Assembly (NCBI GenBank): GCA_035610835.1
Contig: CM069442.1
Coordinates: forward strand, 57,453,950 to 57,517,949
Source of the DNA: Ophiura sarsii
Lineage: Eukaryota > Echinodermata > Ophiuroidea > Amphilepidida > Ophiuridae
Direction: 5' to 3'
Length of the DNA: 64,000 nt
The notes beneath the pieces were generated by a model that worked only from the letters and a program-made list of their open reading frames with translations, was not told the DNA's origin and searched no databases. Positions 14,151 to 26,800 of this stretch are shown one piece after another (within the stretch, counting starts at the first letter, position 1; every line of letters begins with the position of its first letter). A program made the position numbers and the translations under genes.

Positions 14151-14295
14151 ACCAGTGGTTCCGGGGACTCATCCACGAAACTGATGGTTCTGGGGACTCT
14201 TCCCCGAAACTGATGGTTCCGGGGACTCTTCCCCAAAACTTATGGTTCTGGGGACTCTTCCCCGAAACTGATGGTTCCGGGGACTCTTCCCCGAA
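14151..14295. repeat. 29-bp minisatellite, 5 copies
   Basis: The unit is ACTGATGGTTCCGGGGACTC followed by TTCCCCGAA, with minor variation. GGGGA and TCCCC within the unit can pair. Flanking segments at 14097-14140 and 14520-14583 share GTATTTTCACATGCAAATTA, so the array sits inside a larger direct repeat. The short minus-strand ORF across it is a by-product. Confidence 0.8.
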
Positions 14296-15428
14296 AGAGG
14301 TTGTTTCGGGGAACTGTTGGAGAACTGAGTTTCGGGAGCTCTCCGGTGTAGAATATCCTATCAAGGGATTTCCTAATATACATTTATAGTAACATCCACT
14401 ACCGGTATTGAGAGTTGCCAGTCATGTTATCACAATTATAATATGGCCGTTTGATCATCTTCTAGATGTGTTTGTTTACTTGTCATTACTTTGACTCCTT
14501 GCTTCTACATCCGGGAGAGGTTTCGGGAGCTCTCCAAGAGAGCTCCTGAAGCTCTCCCAGTATTTTCACATGCAAATTAGGTCATCGTGTGTATTGACAT
14601 TTCTGTATAAAATAAAGAAACTCGTCACCCATTGGTTTTTATTGACATATATCCTTATAGTTAACAATTTACAAAGGAAATGGGAGGAGTAGTTTTTTGA
14701 GATATGTCACAATTATTGGATCAAAAATTGTAGAATCGATAACTTGGTTTACGGTGCAAGGTTTGTGCCATGAAGATAAACAAAGGCGAAGACCTTGTTG
14801 AACACAACCAAACATATTTATATCATTCATATGTGAATAATTGATCAAAACAAGTAAAAAAGTGTTTTAATACTAATAGGCTTAATTTGACATAAAAAAA
14901 TAGCTGTTCTTTAAAAAAATGAAGAAAAAAATGTTTACGTTTTATTATAATTAGGTCCTTATTTGGACATACATGTAGTCCGTTCCCTGTAAATGGGCGA
15001 GGAAATTTCTGAATAGGCTGGGTTACAAAAGGTAAACATTAGAGAAGACAAATTATTTCACAACTTTATTGTGAAATTTAAAATATTTTGTAAAGCATTT
15101 TATTCACTCACCACCTTTAACATTCAGAGAAAAATTAAATCAAGAGTGCGTTTAATTTACATAGCACATGTTGATACATGTTTATAGAATATTTGTATCA
15201 AATCAAAACACACCTCTCCATTTCAATAGTGGTACGGTCCATGAGAGATGAAAGGGACTCATTTTACTGCGCGATGATGCAAAATGGCGATTCTCTTGTG
15301 CTGGGTAGCAACCGTTCGGACTAAACTTGTGGCTTTAGGAGAGAGCCGTGTCGAATGACCCTCGCCAAAAATATTTTCCTCAGGGATATAGCTACATTTC
15401 AGTATATAAAGTTGTTTGCTAACTTTAA
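14296..15428. other. No recognisable gene
   Basis: It contains a second copy of the CTCCC..GTATTTTCACATGCAAAT segment near 14560 that ties it to the 14.1-kb minisatellite. Otherwise it is AT-rich with nothing supported. Confidence 0.4.
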
Positions 15429-16953
15429 GGCTAATGAAAGTGAATTGTTAGTTTCCCGTCACATTTTTTGGGGGTCAGTGAGTAGGCGACTATTTCATTA
15501 TTCATTACCGTAAAACGGGGTGAATCGGGACAGATTGAGCATGTTTTTGATTGTTTTTTCTTCTTTCTGTAGCCTCATTTGCCACAGTCATTGGTACATT
15601 TTATGTCCACACATAAGATCTACATGCTGGTAATGTTAAATTTAGTGCATTAAAAGTGCTTCACCCCTTTTTTTTTTTAAAAGTGACTGTCCCGATTCAC
15701 GCCGAGTTTGGGGTGAATCGGGACAGCAGGGAAATAGTGTTTGATGAAGGTTTAAATTAATTTTTGTCCCCTTTATCCCCACAAATGGGTAGATGGGGAC
15801 TTTGAACAAGTTTTGGTCACATTTCTTGTAAGGTTTTGATCCAAGTTCTGGCTTGTATTGACGTGGCAAATATTGTCCCGATTCACCCCAAAATTTTCTC
15901 TCAAATCTGAAAATCACACAAATCTACAAAATTAAGGTTTTAATTAATTTGTGTCCCCTTTATCCACCCAAATGGGGTGGATGGGGACTTTAAACAAGTT
16001 TTGGTCACATTTCTTGTAAGGTTTTGATCTAAGTTCTGGCTTGTATTGACACAGCATCGTGTCCCTATTCACCCCGTTTTCAAAATCTCAAATCTGAAAA
16101 AACACAAAAATCTACCAAATTAATAATTTCTTTGGACTAATCAAATTTTCACTTTAACCACACTTGTAGGACATATTTTGCCAGGTCCCTGTGCATTCCC
16201 AGCTTATTTCCTCCAATGGTTCCACTGGGAGAGAGAAAGTTTTGACCGCATCTTTTTTTTCGAACCATTGAAGGAAATTTTCATTTTGGTATCCTGGGCT
16301 CCAGATTTCCAGTATCACATCTGCAAAGCCATCATTCTAACGCTGATAGTCCACTTTTCCATCCCAGGGGGATAAAAAGTCAAAAGAATCAATTAGGTTT
16401 GAAAAATTAATTATTAAACAACTTTTTTTGTGTTTTGTCCCGATTCACCCCACTGTCCCGATTCACCCCGTTTTACGGTATTCATTATTTTTGAAACATT
16501 CATTTTTTTTATAATATGTGCCCAAATACGTGTAGCGTATAGAACCAAGAGTGTATAATTGTGAATAGGGGCATAAATATGTCCTTACTACAATAAATAA
16601 ATGAATTCCAGACCATTTTGCATACAAATTAAATTTCTTTGTAGTGTATTATAGGCCTGCTGTACAAGTTGTATGGCTTTGAAAGGTGCCTCGAAATCGC
16701 TAAAAATGAAGAAAAAAAGATTGTCATGTGGACGGGTTGGTATGTCGAGTATTCGATTTACATCGTATTTGTACTTATTTATTGATGAAATACGATATAA
16801 TTGTAGTCAAACTGGGCTTATTTTTTCTAAACAAACAAATAATGAAATATTTACCAAATAATGAAATATTTACCAAATAATGAAATATTCACGCGGGGAC
16901 CAAAATGTGAGTCGGTCGGGCGACGGGAAACTAACAATTCACTTTCATTAGCC
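15429..16953. mobile_element. Outer Harbinger-like MITE with TAA duplication, interrupted by a nested element
   Basis: Inverted termini GGCTAATGAAAGTGAATTGT continue into TAGTTTCCCGTC on both ends, flanked by TAA at 15426-15428 and 16954-16956. The inner element 15508-16478 with its 9-bp duplication splits it. Without the insert the element is about 545 bp and has no ORF. Confidence 0.75.
15508..16478. mobile_element. Nested 971-bp element with 9-bp target duplication TATTCATTA
   Basis: Terminal inverted repeats CCGTAAAACGGGGTGAATCG (extending about 6 bp further) lie at both ends, flanked exactly by TATTCATTA at 15499-15507 and 16479-16487. Inside, GGTGAATCGGGACA recurs several times and a block of about 140 bp is tandemly duplicated (near 15755-15895 and 15943-16075, sharing CAAGTTTTGGTCACATTTCT). 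A 9-bp duplication fits a Mutator-like or hAT-like transposase; none is encoded. Confidence 0.85.
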
Positions 16954-17311
16954 TAAGGATTGCATGGCGAAATACATTTATACGCCCAAAAAATGAACAC
17001 ATTTTGCGAACATTTTTTGTTTGTTTACAATTTTGCAACGATGCATAATGCATTAGTGGTTTCCCAATAAGGTTCGCCATCCTAGTAATTTGCATATGAA
17101 CAGTGGGTTTATCTCAAATCTACAACGCTTTGTTACTGAGTTGTTGAATTATAATTATATGGCTGCCTTTGAGGCTTTATCTTGCCAGACGTCACGTTTA
17201 AACCACCCGGCCAGTATATGTTCTATTCTACTCAATGGGCAAATTTTATGTCATGTCACCTTTATAAAATAAATATAATATAAATGTATGTGTTTCTCAA
17301 CGACTATTTTT

Positions 17312-18992
17312 AGGTCGTCCGTAGGAAGAGACCTTATGGCAGCATCCTTCGTGTGTAGTCTGTGTGTGTGTCAACAATTTGGTATACACTTTTTGTTACA
17401 ATTTGGTATACACTTTTTGTTACAATTTGGTATACACTTTTTGTTACAATTTGGTATACACTTTTTGTTTTGTCCATTTCTTTTCCATACAATGTCCAAT
17501 TGCAATCAAACTTAGGTCATAGATGCAACATGGGAACCTTCATATGTTAATGAGGTCAAAGGTCACATACCAAGGTCAAAGGTCATCCGAGGTCAAGATG
17601 TATATGTAAAAGTGGCTGCATATGTAAAATTGATTACATTTGTCCATTTCTTTTCCATACAATGACCAATTGTAACCAAACTTTGGTCATAGATACAACA
17701 TGGAAACCTTCATATGTTAATGAGGTCAAAGGTCACATACCAAGGTCAAAGGTCATCTGAGGTCAAGATGTAAATGTAGAAATGGCTGCATATGTAAAAT
17801 TGATTACATTTTTCCATTTCTTTTCCATACAATGTCCAATTGCAATCAAACTTCGGTCATAGATGCAACATGGGAACCTTCATATGTTAATGAGGTCAAA
17901 GGTCACATACCAAGGTCAAGATCATCCGAGGTCAAGATGTATATGTAAAAGTGGCTGCATATGTAAAATTGATTACATTTGTCCATTTCTTTTCCATACA
18001 ATGACCAATTGTAACCCAACTTTGGTCATAGATACAACATGGAAACCTTCATATGTTAATGAGGTCAAAGGTCACATACCAAGGTCAAAGGTCATCTGAG
18101 GTCAAGATGTAAATGTAGAAATGGCTGCATATGTAAAATTGATTACATTTTTCCATTTCTTTTCCATACAATGTCCAATTACAATCAAACTTCGGTCATA
18201 GATGCAACATGGGAAACTTCATATGTTAATGAGGTCAAAGGTCACATACCAAGGTCAAAGGTCATCCGAGGTCAAGCTGCATATGTAAAATTGATTACAT
18301 TTGTCCATTTCTTTTCCATACAATGACCAATTGTAACCTAACTTTGGTCATAGATACAACATGGAAACCTTCATATGTTAATGAGGTCAAAGGTCACATA
18401 CCAAGGTCAAAGGTCATCTGAGGTCAAGATGTAAATGTAGAAATGGCTGCATATGTAAAATTGATTACATTTTCCCATTTCTTTTCCATACAATGACCAA
18501 TTGCAACCAAACTTCAGTCATAGATACAACATGGAAACCCGCATATGTTAATGAGGTCAAAGGTCGCATAGAAAGGTCAAAGGTCATCTGAGGTCAAGAT
18601 GTAAAATTTAGTACACTTTTTTTTTGTCTCTTGTTCATTTTTTTTTGTCTCTTGTTCATTTTTCCATACAATGACCAATTGCAACCAAACTTGGGTCACG
18701 GATGCAACATGGAAACATTCATATGTTAATTAGGTCAAAGGTCACATACCAAGGTCAAAGGTCATATGAGGTCAAGATGTAAAATTAGCTGCATATGTAA
18801 AATTAATTACATTTAAACAGGTGAAGTACAATTGCAACCAAACTCCAGGATGTTTATTTTATTTTTTATATCCTGGATCCGCTAGTGGTCTAACCTCTTT
18901 CTTTCTAGATGCCTGTGGTTTGAGATCCACCTTGTTTTTAATCTACCCATATAAACGGACGACCTATTTGGGACCGCTGTCCCTATTTTTAA
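17312..18992. repeat. 170-bp tandem repeat rich in DR1 motifs, copy 1
   Basis: It starts AGGTCGTCCGTAGG and ends near GCTGTCCCTATTTTTAA. After four 21-bp TTTGGTATACACTTTTTGTTA units come about eight copies of a 170-bp unit containing two AGGTCAAAGGTCA motifs each (spacing ATGACCTCGGATGACCTTTG on the other strand). Most copies are intact. Copy 2 lies at 25071-26218. ORFs across it are not conserved proteins. Confidence 0.85.
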
Positions 18993-19014
18993 GACATTGC
19001 ATTGACCCTTCATG

Positions 19015-19105
19015 TTTCGAGGTAGCTGAGCGGTTAGGCGCGCTATACCGTCCGTCTGGAGTTTTCATCATAAAGCACAGAATCGTGGGTTCAAGTCATT
19101 GGTTC
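19015..19105 (+). ncRNA. tRNA-like fragment with Pol III A and B boxes (SINE-like)
   Basis: GGTAGCTGAGCGGTTAGGCG matches a tRNA D-arm / A box, and about 60 nt later CGTGGGTTCAAGTC matches a B box. No proper anticodon stem or acceptor stem is visible, so it is more likely the head of a tRNA-derived SINE or a decayed tRNA than a functional tRNA. Confidence 0.45.
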
Positions 19106-19866
19106 AAGTCTCTTTCAAATATTCATTGCTTACCCCAAAAAGTTCCTATAGGTCGGAAATCCTACAATCACATCTTAAATTCAGTAAGGTTAGGCTATCA
19201 AATTCTCTTTCCGTGGTTTAAACTGATATCAGATGTAATTATAGAATTCTTCCTCTACCCCAGTCAATGTGTAAATGTGCAGACTGTCTATACAGTGAAT
19301 GCCAGTGCGCCATGGTTCGGAGAGTCATGTTAAGCCGTTTAGTCTTCAGGAGTTTTTTCATGCAAAATTCCAGGTGTTAATTGTTTATTTTAGTACTTTT
19401 CTGAACCTTGTTTATCAAATTTTATGTGAAAAATGCTATGTGTAAAATGCTACGTAAAATGACATTGTTACCATGGTAACCACTTGTGAATTTCGACAAT
19501 GCATCGTAAAGATTTTGAAAGTGAAGAACTTACAATTGTTAATAATATCTCAAAAAACTAGGTTCATATCAAAAGTCCTTTTCATATGACAAGCTATTCT
19601 GTGTGACATAACAATGTAATTGTATTATTATTAGAGCATTTAAAATATTTTGTGTACACCTTTGAATTGTCAGTTTCAATTTTTAGTGTTGCATTTAAAC
19701 TTACCGACTTTAAAATACTATTACTGTAGTTCTACAATATTGTAGATGGAATTTCTGAAAAATTTAAGCAGTCCAATACCCAGTAGCTGAAGCTCGACCA
19801 TATCATCATATCAAATTGGGTGACTGATTGCACAACTTGGAAGTGGTCATGGTGGAGGAGCATTAA
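19106..19866. other. No recognisable feature
   Basis: AT-rich DNA between the SINE-like fragment and the foldback element upstream of SEPSECS. No exon could be supported. The SEPSECS promoter and any 5' UTR exon may lie here or just downstream, but no core promoter motif stands out. Confidence 0.35.
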
Positions 19867-20239
19867 AGGTATATTATGTGATCTTTCCAGGGAACGCCCT
19901 CAACATAAAAAAAAAATTGAAAGAAGATTTTCTTGCAGATTTACATTTCTGATCATAAATCGTACATACATTCCAAGTTACAGGGCGATACGATTCTTAA
20001 TTACTTCAAAATCATGATTTTAGAGTGAAAATAAACTGTCGGATAATCCGACAGTTTATTATTTTCACTCTAAATTCACTCTAAAACCATGATTTTGAGG
20101 TAATTAGGAATTGTATCGCTCTGTAACTTGGAATGTTTGTATGATTTATGATCAGAAATGTAAATCTGCAAGAAAATCTACTTTCTAAAAAAAATAATGA
20201 ATAGAGGGCGCTCTCTGGAAAAGATCACATAATATGCCT
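19867..20239. mobile_element. TTAA-flanked foldback MITE (373 bp)
   Basis: Almost the whole element is an inverted repeat: arms of about 180 bp start AGGTATATTATGTGATCTTT and AGGCATATTATGTGATCTTT (opposite strand). They meet at a hairpin, AAACTGTCGGATAATCCGAC, near 20030-20060. TTAA flanks both sides (19863-19866 and 20240-20243). It lies about 340 bp upstream of the SEPSECS start. A related half copy is at 33100-33303. Confidence 0.85.
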
Positions 20240-20576
20240 TTAAGTTCATAAATCAACCACCAGAAGAATTATGCCTGCAAATGAAACACAAGATTCTAAA
20301 TCACTTGAATCACCATGTGTTCAATGTATTACTGTTATTGTACTCAATGCATGCCTTCTGGTGGATGATTCAACCTTATGATTACACTTTTGTTTTTACA
20401 TTCTAATGTTAATTTCAACCATGATATAATTTATTCTAGGACACTGAGTTATAACTATTCAAATTTGAAAATGTGATTAGGCACACATACATTTGCATTT
20501 AATCACTTCTTTATTTTATTTTCATCTAAAATTTGAAGTGTGATTTCAAATTGCTCTAGACCAATCTTATTCAACC

Positions 20577-20845
20577 ATGAATGATGAGAGCTACAAACTG
20601 TGCGAGAAATTGATCCCATCCACCTATGTTCAGCAAGGCCGGGAGGCACGTCATACTCATGAGAACAAGATACGAATCCTCTTAGAGCACAAGAAATGGC
20701 CAGAAGAGGGATGGGATGATGCCACAATTGAGCTACTGCTTCAAGAATTAGCCACTATGGATAGCAATAACTTTGGTGGCAACTGTGGCGTTGGAGAACG
20801 AGAGGCTAGAATAGCTTCATCTTTAGTTGCTAGGCGACACTTCAG
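20577..20845 (+). CDS. SEPSECS: SEPSECS coding exon 1
   Basis: Encodes residues 1-89 plus two bases of Arg90. It ends TTCAG|GTGAG, a good donor. It holds the tRNA-contacting N-terminal helices and [10 protein letters not shown], shared with animal SepSecS proteins. Confidence 0.95.
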
Positions 20846-23800
20846 GTGAGAGGTTATGTTTCACATTCTAATTTGGAAGGTAATGATAAAATCAGATGGA
20901 TGGTTATAGCAGCTGAAATTGAGATACAGCAACACGTGAGGGGAATCACTATCTCTCTTTTGAAGTCATTGTGTGACCAGTCTAACCTCGCTCCGTTTTT
21001 ATAATGTTGCTGCGTGAGCATCGCTACACCTCTACAGCGAGTCTGTCACCTTTACCCTAGCATTATTGAAGAATGCCAGCTCACACTTAATTGCACCTGA
21101 ATGGAGTGGATCGAGTATGTGAGGTAAAGTGTCTTGCTCAGGTGCACCACACATTACTACAGTGGGACCTGATTGAACCCACAATCGTGTATTGCAATCA
21201 GGTAAACTATCCATTGCTCCATGTACCCATTGTATTTAAGATAAGCGAACTGCTAGAAAGAAAAGAAAAGTAAACCATTTTGTTGTTTTTTCTCTATATT
21301 TAAAGAAGTAACAACAATTTAATTCATAGCTACCCTAGTATATAAAGTATGAAATGAAAATTGGTGTAAGGCACTTTTGAACCTATACTTGGACATTTTC
21401 AATGACAGATGAGCCTGAAAGGGGCTTCTGTATGATAGAATTGCTCTATAAGTTGGTGGGTGTGGACAAGTTTTCAAAATATTCCATAAGTATGTGTCTA
21501 TGGATGATAGACAGTTTGATGCAACAAGGCTCTATCTGCAATAGCTGCCAGATGTTATCATGTGGTAATCTATAGCTGACCCCTTGATATATACTAAAAG
21601 TAACACATGGCAGCTATTAGCAGTGGAGATAAGAAAGAAAGGGGCACCACCATGAACCGAGACGAGGGGCAATATCACCTTTCACACGTTTTTGACGAAT
21701 TTTTACTGTCTGGAGTCAAGAAACGAACTGGCAACTCCAAAACCGCCGCTGAGAAAACTCCTTTTAGCGTCAGTGACAGTAAATAACTCACCACAATATA
21801 ACAAGTGTTGAGAAAGGCAACAGTGTTGCCGAAACGTCCACAGTTGTGAGTATACTATTTGGATCAGTATAAGAACCTTATCTTATCATTTATGTCTACT
21901 GATCCTGATGAATCTATTCAATAATACCAATTTGTTATTTTATTATTCACATTTAAAAAAAATGCAGGTTAGGTCATGGTATTGGTCGATCTGGAGACAT
22001 ATCAGCTATTCAGCCCAAGGCAGCAGGCTCAAGTATCATGATGAAGTTAACTAATGCTATGGCACTGGATGCTCTACGAATGACAGGTAAGTTTATCAAT
22101 GAGAACACAGCCAAGAGCCAGGGGACATGCCGGTGTGTGTAAGACATTTGACAGTCCCTCCTGAACATCTACACCACATACTCACACAAGGAATAAAAGC
22201 TGCAAACCTTGTAAAAACAAAGTCAATAAACTATACTTATACTGTTGCATGCGGTATAAAACACATACAGTTATGATAGGCCTTTTAGGACTCGTTATTC
22301 ATTGTGTCTGATCCTAATTGGGTTACACTTTTGACAATCATTTTGGGTCCCTAGGTGCAATACAATCATGACGTAGCCAGTTATTATGTAGCAAAAAGCG
22401 CAATGATTTCAAATATAGATGGATGTGTGGTAATTTTCCATTGGCTCTGAAACTGAGCTCATCCTTATAAATCGAGTAGTAACTTTTTCACTTTTCCTGA
22501 CAATACCAATCTAGTTAGGAAACATGTTTCAGAGTTATAGTCGAAGCAGGAATGTATTAGCTTTATAAGTGATCCTGAGCTTTTAATAAGCATTGAAGAG
22601 TCCCAGTTGGCTTCAAAAGCAACTATTTGTCATTCTGTTCGTTATATATTTTATCCTTTTGAAGCACTGATCACTTTTTTTCATTTACAAATCTGTGCTT
22701 TCAACGCTGTCCCTCTCGTTTGCTCAAATTATGTGTTGTCATGCTGCAATGTTTGTTTCTTGACAATTTTGATTGTAGATTATAAGTGATTTATTTGTTT
22801 ATTTAATTAATAAAGTATTTCAATTATGGCACCTATTAATTACAGGTGTAAGGTCTACTGCAGCCTGTTTTGTAGTACCGTTGGCTACTGGAATGAGCCT
22901 CGTTCTATGTTTCTCAACCCTGCGTCAACTGCGTCCTCATGCCAAGTACATCATATGGCCTCGAATAGACCAAAAGACTTGCTTTAAGTCTATGTTAACC
23001 ACTGGCTACGAACCGGTCATCATTGAGAACAAGCTTGAAGGGGATGAACTCCGAACTGATCTCGATGAGATCGAGAAGAAGATAACGGAATTAGGAGCCG
23101 ACAATGTGCTCTGTGTGTTTTCTACTACATCATGTTTTGCACCACGAGTACCCGATAAAGTAGAGGAGATTGCAAAGTTGTGTAAGGACCACAAAGTGCC
23201 TCATGTAATCAACAATGCATACGGTATACAGTCATCCAAGTGCATGCATCTAGTCCAACAGGCCGCTAGGGTTGGCCGTGTGGATGCCTTTGTGCAAAGT
23301 ACAGACAAGAACTTCATGGTGCCGGTGGGTGGCTCCATTATAGCAGGGTTTGATGCTAAATTTGTGGACAAAATCAGTACAACATTCCCAGGACGTGCAT
23401 CTGCTTCGCCATCTGTTGACTTGTTTATAACATTCCTATCTCTAGGAGCTAATGGGTACAAGAGGCTCCTCAAAGAACGCAAAGAGATGTACGCCCTCTT
23501 GGGTACCGAGCTTACCAAGGTTGCTGAAGCGCATGGTGAGAGACTATTGAATATCCCTCACAATCCTATTTCCATGGCGATGACATTAACAAAGGATGGA
23601 GAAGATTCAGGCAAAGCCATCACTCAGCTTGGTTCCATGCTGTTTAAACGATGTGTCTCTGGAGCAAGGTGAGTTTTGATGAACCTGAGAGGCTGTGACA
23701 ATACTATGAATGTTTAACTTAGGTTTTGTCAGTTCCAAATTGGTGAGCCTCCTTACAGCAGCGGATTAATACAGAAGAGCGTGAGCACTGATAAATGCAA

Positions 23801-26800
23801 CAGGCATGCAACAGGCACACTATGTATCATACAGTCATCAAAAAAAGTAACTATACAGGTAATAAATGTACTTTTAATTCTAAAAATATATATCCTACCT
23901 AGAAATATTAAATCATAAAGTTGTTGAGAAATTTATCTTCTTTAATATGAGATATTCCACGCTAGGATCGGTTGAATATTTAAGAAGCGACAATCCAAAA
24001 TGGAAGGGAAAGTCACAATTTCAAATTCACATTTTACATTTCAACACGGGGGAGAGAATGACAGGTAGCGTGTGTGTGGCGTATTGATCCATCGGAACAA
24101 TGCGGCCGACTGTCCAACCTGCGCATGCATCCCCCCAATTGCACTACCGGTAATCAATAAGGTACCCATAGATTGGTCCGCGTGTAGAAAATAAAAATGT
24201 GAAAATGAAAATCTGACTTCTCCTTACATTTTTGAGTGCCACTTCCTCAATAATCACTCGATCCTAGCGTGCAATATCTCATATTAAAAAAGACACATTT
24301 TTCAATAACTTTATAATTTAATATTTTTAGGTAGGATATATATTTTCAGAGTTAGAAGCCAATTTATTACCTGTATAGTTACTTTTTTTGATGACTGTAT
24401 ATGCTTAAATCCTGCATATGCTAATTACATCCCTAGTCTAACTTGGATTTATTTTGAGCACAGAGTTAAAAACTGCATATATTTATTGACCCAAGTTTAT
24501 AGTGATGTTTTAGGATGTGCGTAACCTTTGACCAGGGAAATCTAACCTAAGGTAGAATCCCCTCCACACACACCCCCACTGACAAGTGATCCCGGCAATA
24601 TTTGTGAATCAGGAGTAACTGACATGAATAATTTATATATATCCGTTTCCTGGTGACATTACTTTAATAATGAGCCATCTGATAGTATATATAATATACC
24701 CTACCCTTTTGATCATTCGCTCTGTGTGTTTGTATACATGTGTTAATCTTTATGAGCCCCCATTGAAAACATACGATGGTAGAGTATAGGAGTTTATCTT
24801 AAGGGGGGTGTGGCCGCTCAGGTATAGCCTCCGTAAAACTGCCATAACTTCTTTATTATTCATTTAATCTATATAAAAGTATACTTTTTTTGCAGAAAAG
24901 GGTTCAATGAATCCAACCATGATCATGAAATTGACCATTTTGGAGAAAATTATAAAAACACGTTTTTGGCCCATTTTAAGTTTGGAAAAGATAACTAGAA
25001 ATATATTGTGTCCAATTTTGTCATACTAGTTTTATCATAATCCTGATAACATTCCCTAGGAGCCTTTTTTAGGTCGTCCGTAGGAAGAGACCTTATGGCA
25101 GCATCCTTCGTGTGTAGTCTGTGTGTGTGTCAACAATTTGGTATACACTTTTTGTTACAATTTGGTATACACTTTTTGTTACAATTTGGTATACACTTTT
25201 TGTTTTGTCCATTTCTTTTCCATACAATGTCCAATTGCAATCAAACTTCGGTCGTAGATGCAACATGGGAACCTTCATATGTTAATGAGGTCAAAGGTCA
25301 CATACCAAGGTCAAAGGTCATCTGAGGTCAAGATGTAAATGTAGAAATGGCTGCATATGTAAAATTGATTACATTTTTCCATTTCTTTTCCATACAATGT
25401 CCAATTGCAATCAAACTTCGGTCATAGATGCAACATGGGAACCTTCATATGTTAATGAGGTCAAAGGTCACATACCAAGGTCAAAGGTCATCCGAGGTCA
25501 AGCTGCATTTGTAAAATTGATTACATTTGTCCATTTCTTTTCCATACAATGACCAATTGTAACCTAACTTTGGTCATAGATACAACATGGAAACCTTCAT
25601 ATGTTAATGAGGTCAAAGGTCACATACCAAGGTCAAAGGTCATTTGAGGTCAAGATGTAAATGTAGAAATGGCTGCATATGTAAAATTGATTACATTTTT
25701 CCATTTCTTTTCCATACAATGACCAATTGCAACCAAACTTCAGTCATAGATACAACATGGAAACCCGCATATGTTAATGAGGTCAAAGGTCGCATAGAAA
25801 GGTCAAAGGTCATCTGAGGTCAAGATGTAAAATTTAGTACACTTTTTTTTTTGTCTCTTGTTCATTTTTTTTGTCTCTTGTTCATTTTTCCATACAATGA
25901 CCAATTGCAACCAAACTTGGGTCACGGATGCAACATGGAAACATTCATATGTTAATTAGGTCAAAGGTCACATACCAAGGTCAAAGGTCATATGAGGTCA
26001 AGATGTAAAATTAGCTGCATATGTAAAATTAATTACATTTAAACAGGTGAAGTACAATTGCAACCAAACTCCAGGATGTTTATTTTATTTTTTATATCCT
26101 GGATCCGCTAGTGGTCTAACCTCTTTCTTTCTAGATGCCTGTGGTTTGAGATCCACCTTGTTTTTAATCTACCCATATAAACAGACGACCTATTTGGGAC
26201 CGCTGTCCCTATTTTTAATTTTTAATATCTTTTTTATTTTTTGCATTATAGACCAAAAAGTGCCAACATTTGTTGCCACTTTTTGGTCTATAATTCAAAA
26301 CGTGTTTTTACAATTTTCTCCAAAATGGTCAATTTCATGATTATGGTTTTCTGCAAACAAATGTATTACTTTTATATAGATTAAATGAATAATGAAGAAG
26401 TTAAGGCAGTTTTACGGAGGCTATGCTGAGGGTCCACACCCCCTTAATACTTGTTAACACTCGTAACATTACATCATGTTTTTTTGTTTGGGGATGACTT
26501 TAAATTCTATACTCATTTTGATAAAATCAAGGTTAAACCTGGTTTTGTTAATAGATTCCAAATTGATTTTTTAATTCTTTATTTTTACAGAGTGGTGGCA
26601 GGTGGAACTTCAAAGACCATTGGAGCACAGACATTCCAGAATTACGGTTCCCATAGCGACAACTACCCATCAGCCTATGTTACAGCAGCCGCTGCTGTTG
26701 GTATGACAAAGGAAGATGTAGAACTATTCTGTAAACGATTAGACAAAGTTCTTGGGCAATGGAAGGGGCAATCCAAGACAGCATTGGAAAATGACTTATA

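Noticed and set aside
18821..19333. 170-codon + strand ORF
   Set aside because: Its first 56 codons recur at 26047 as part of the DR1 repeat's end, and the rest crosses a tRNA-like fragment. Not a conserved protein.
23006..23518. Minus-strand ORFs opposite SEPSECS exon 3
   Set aside because: Shadows of the real coding exon on the other strand.
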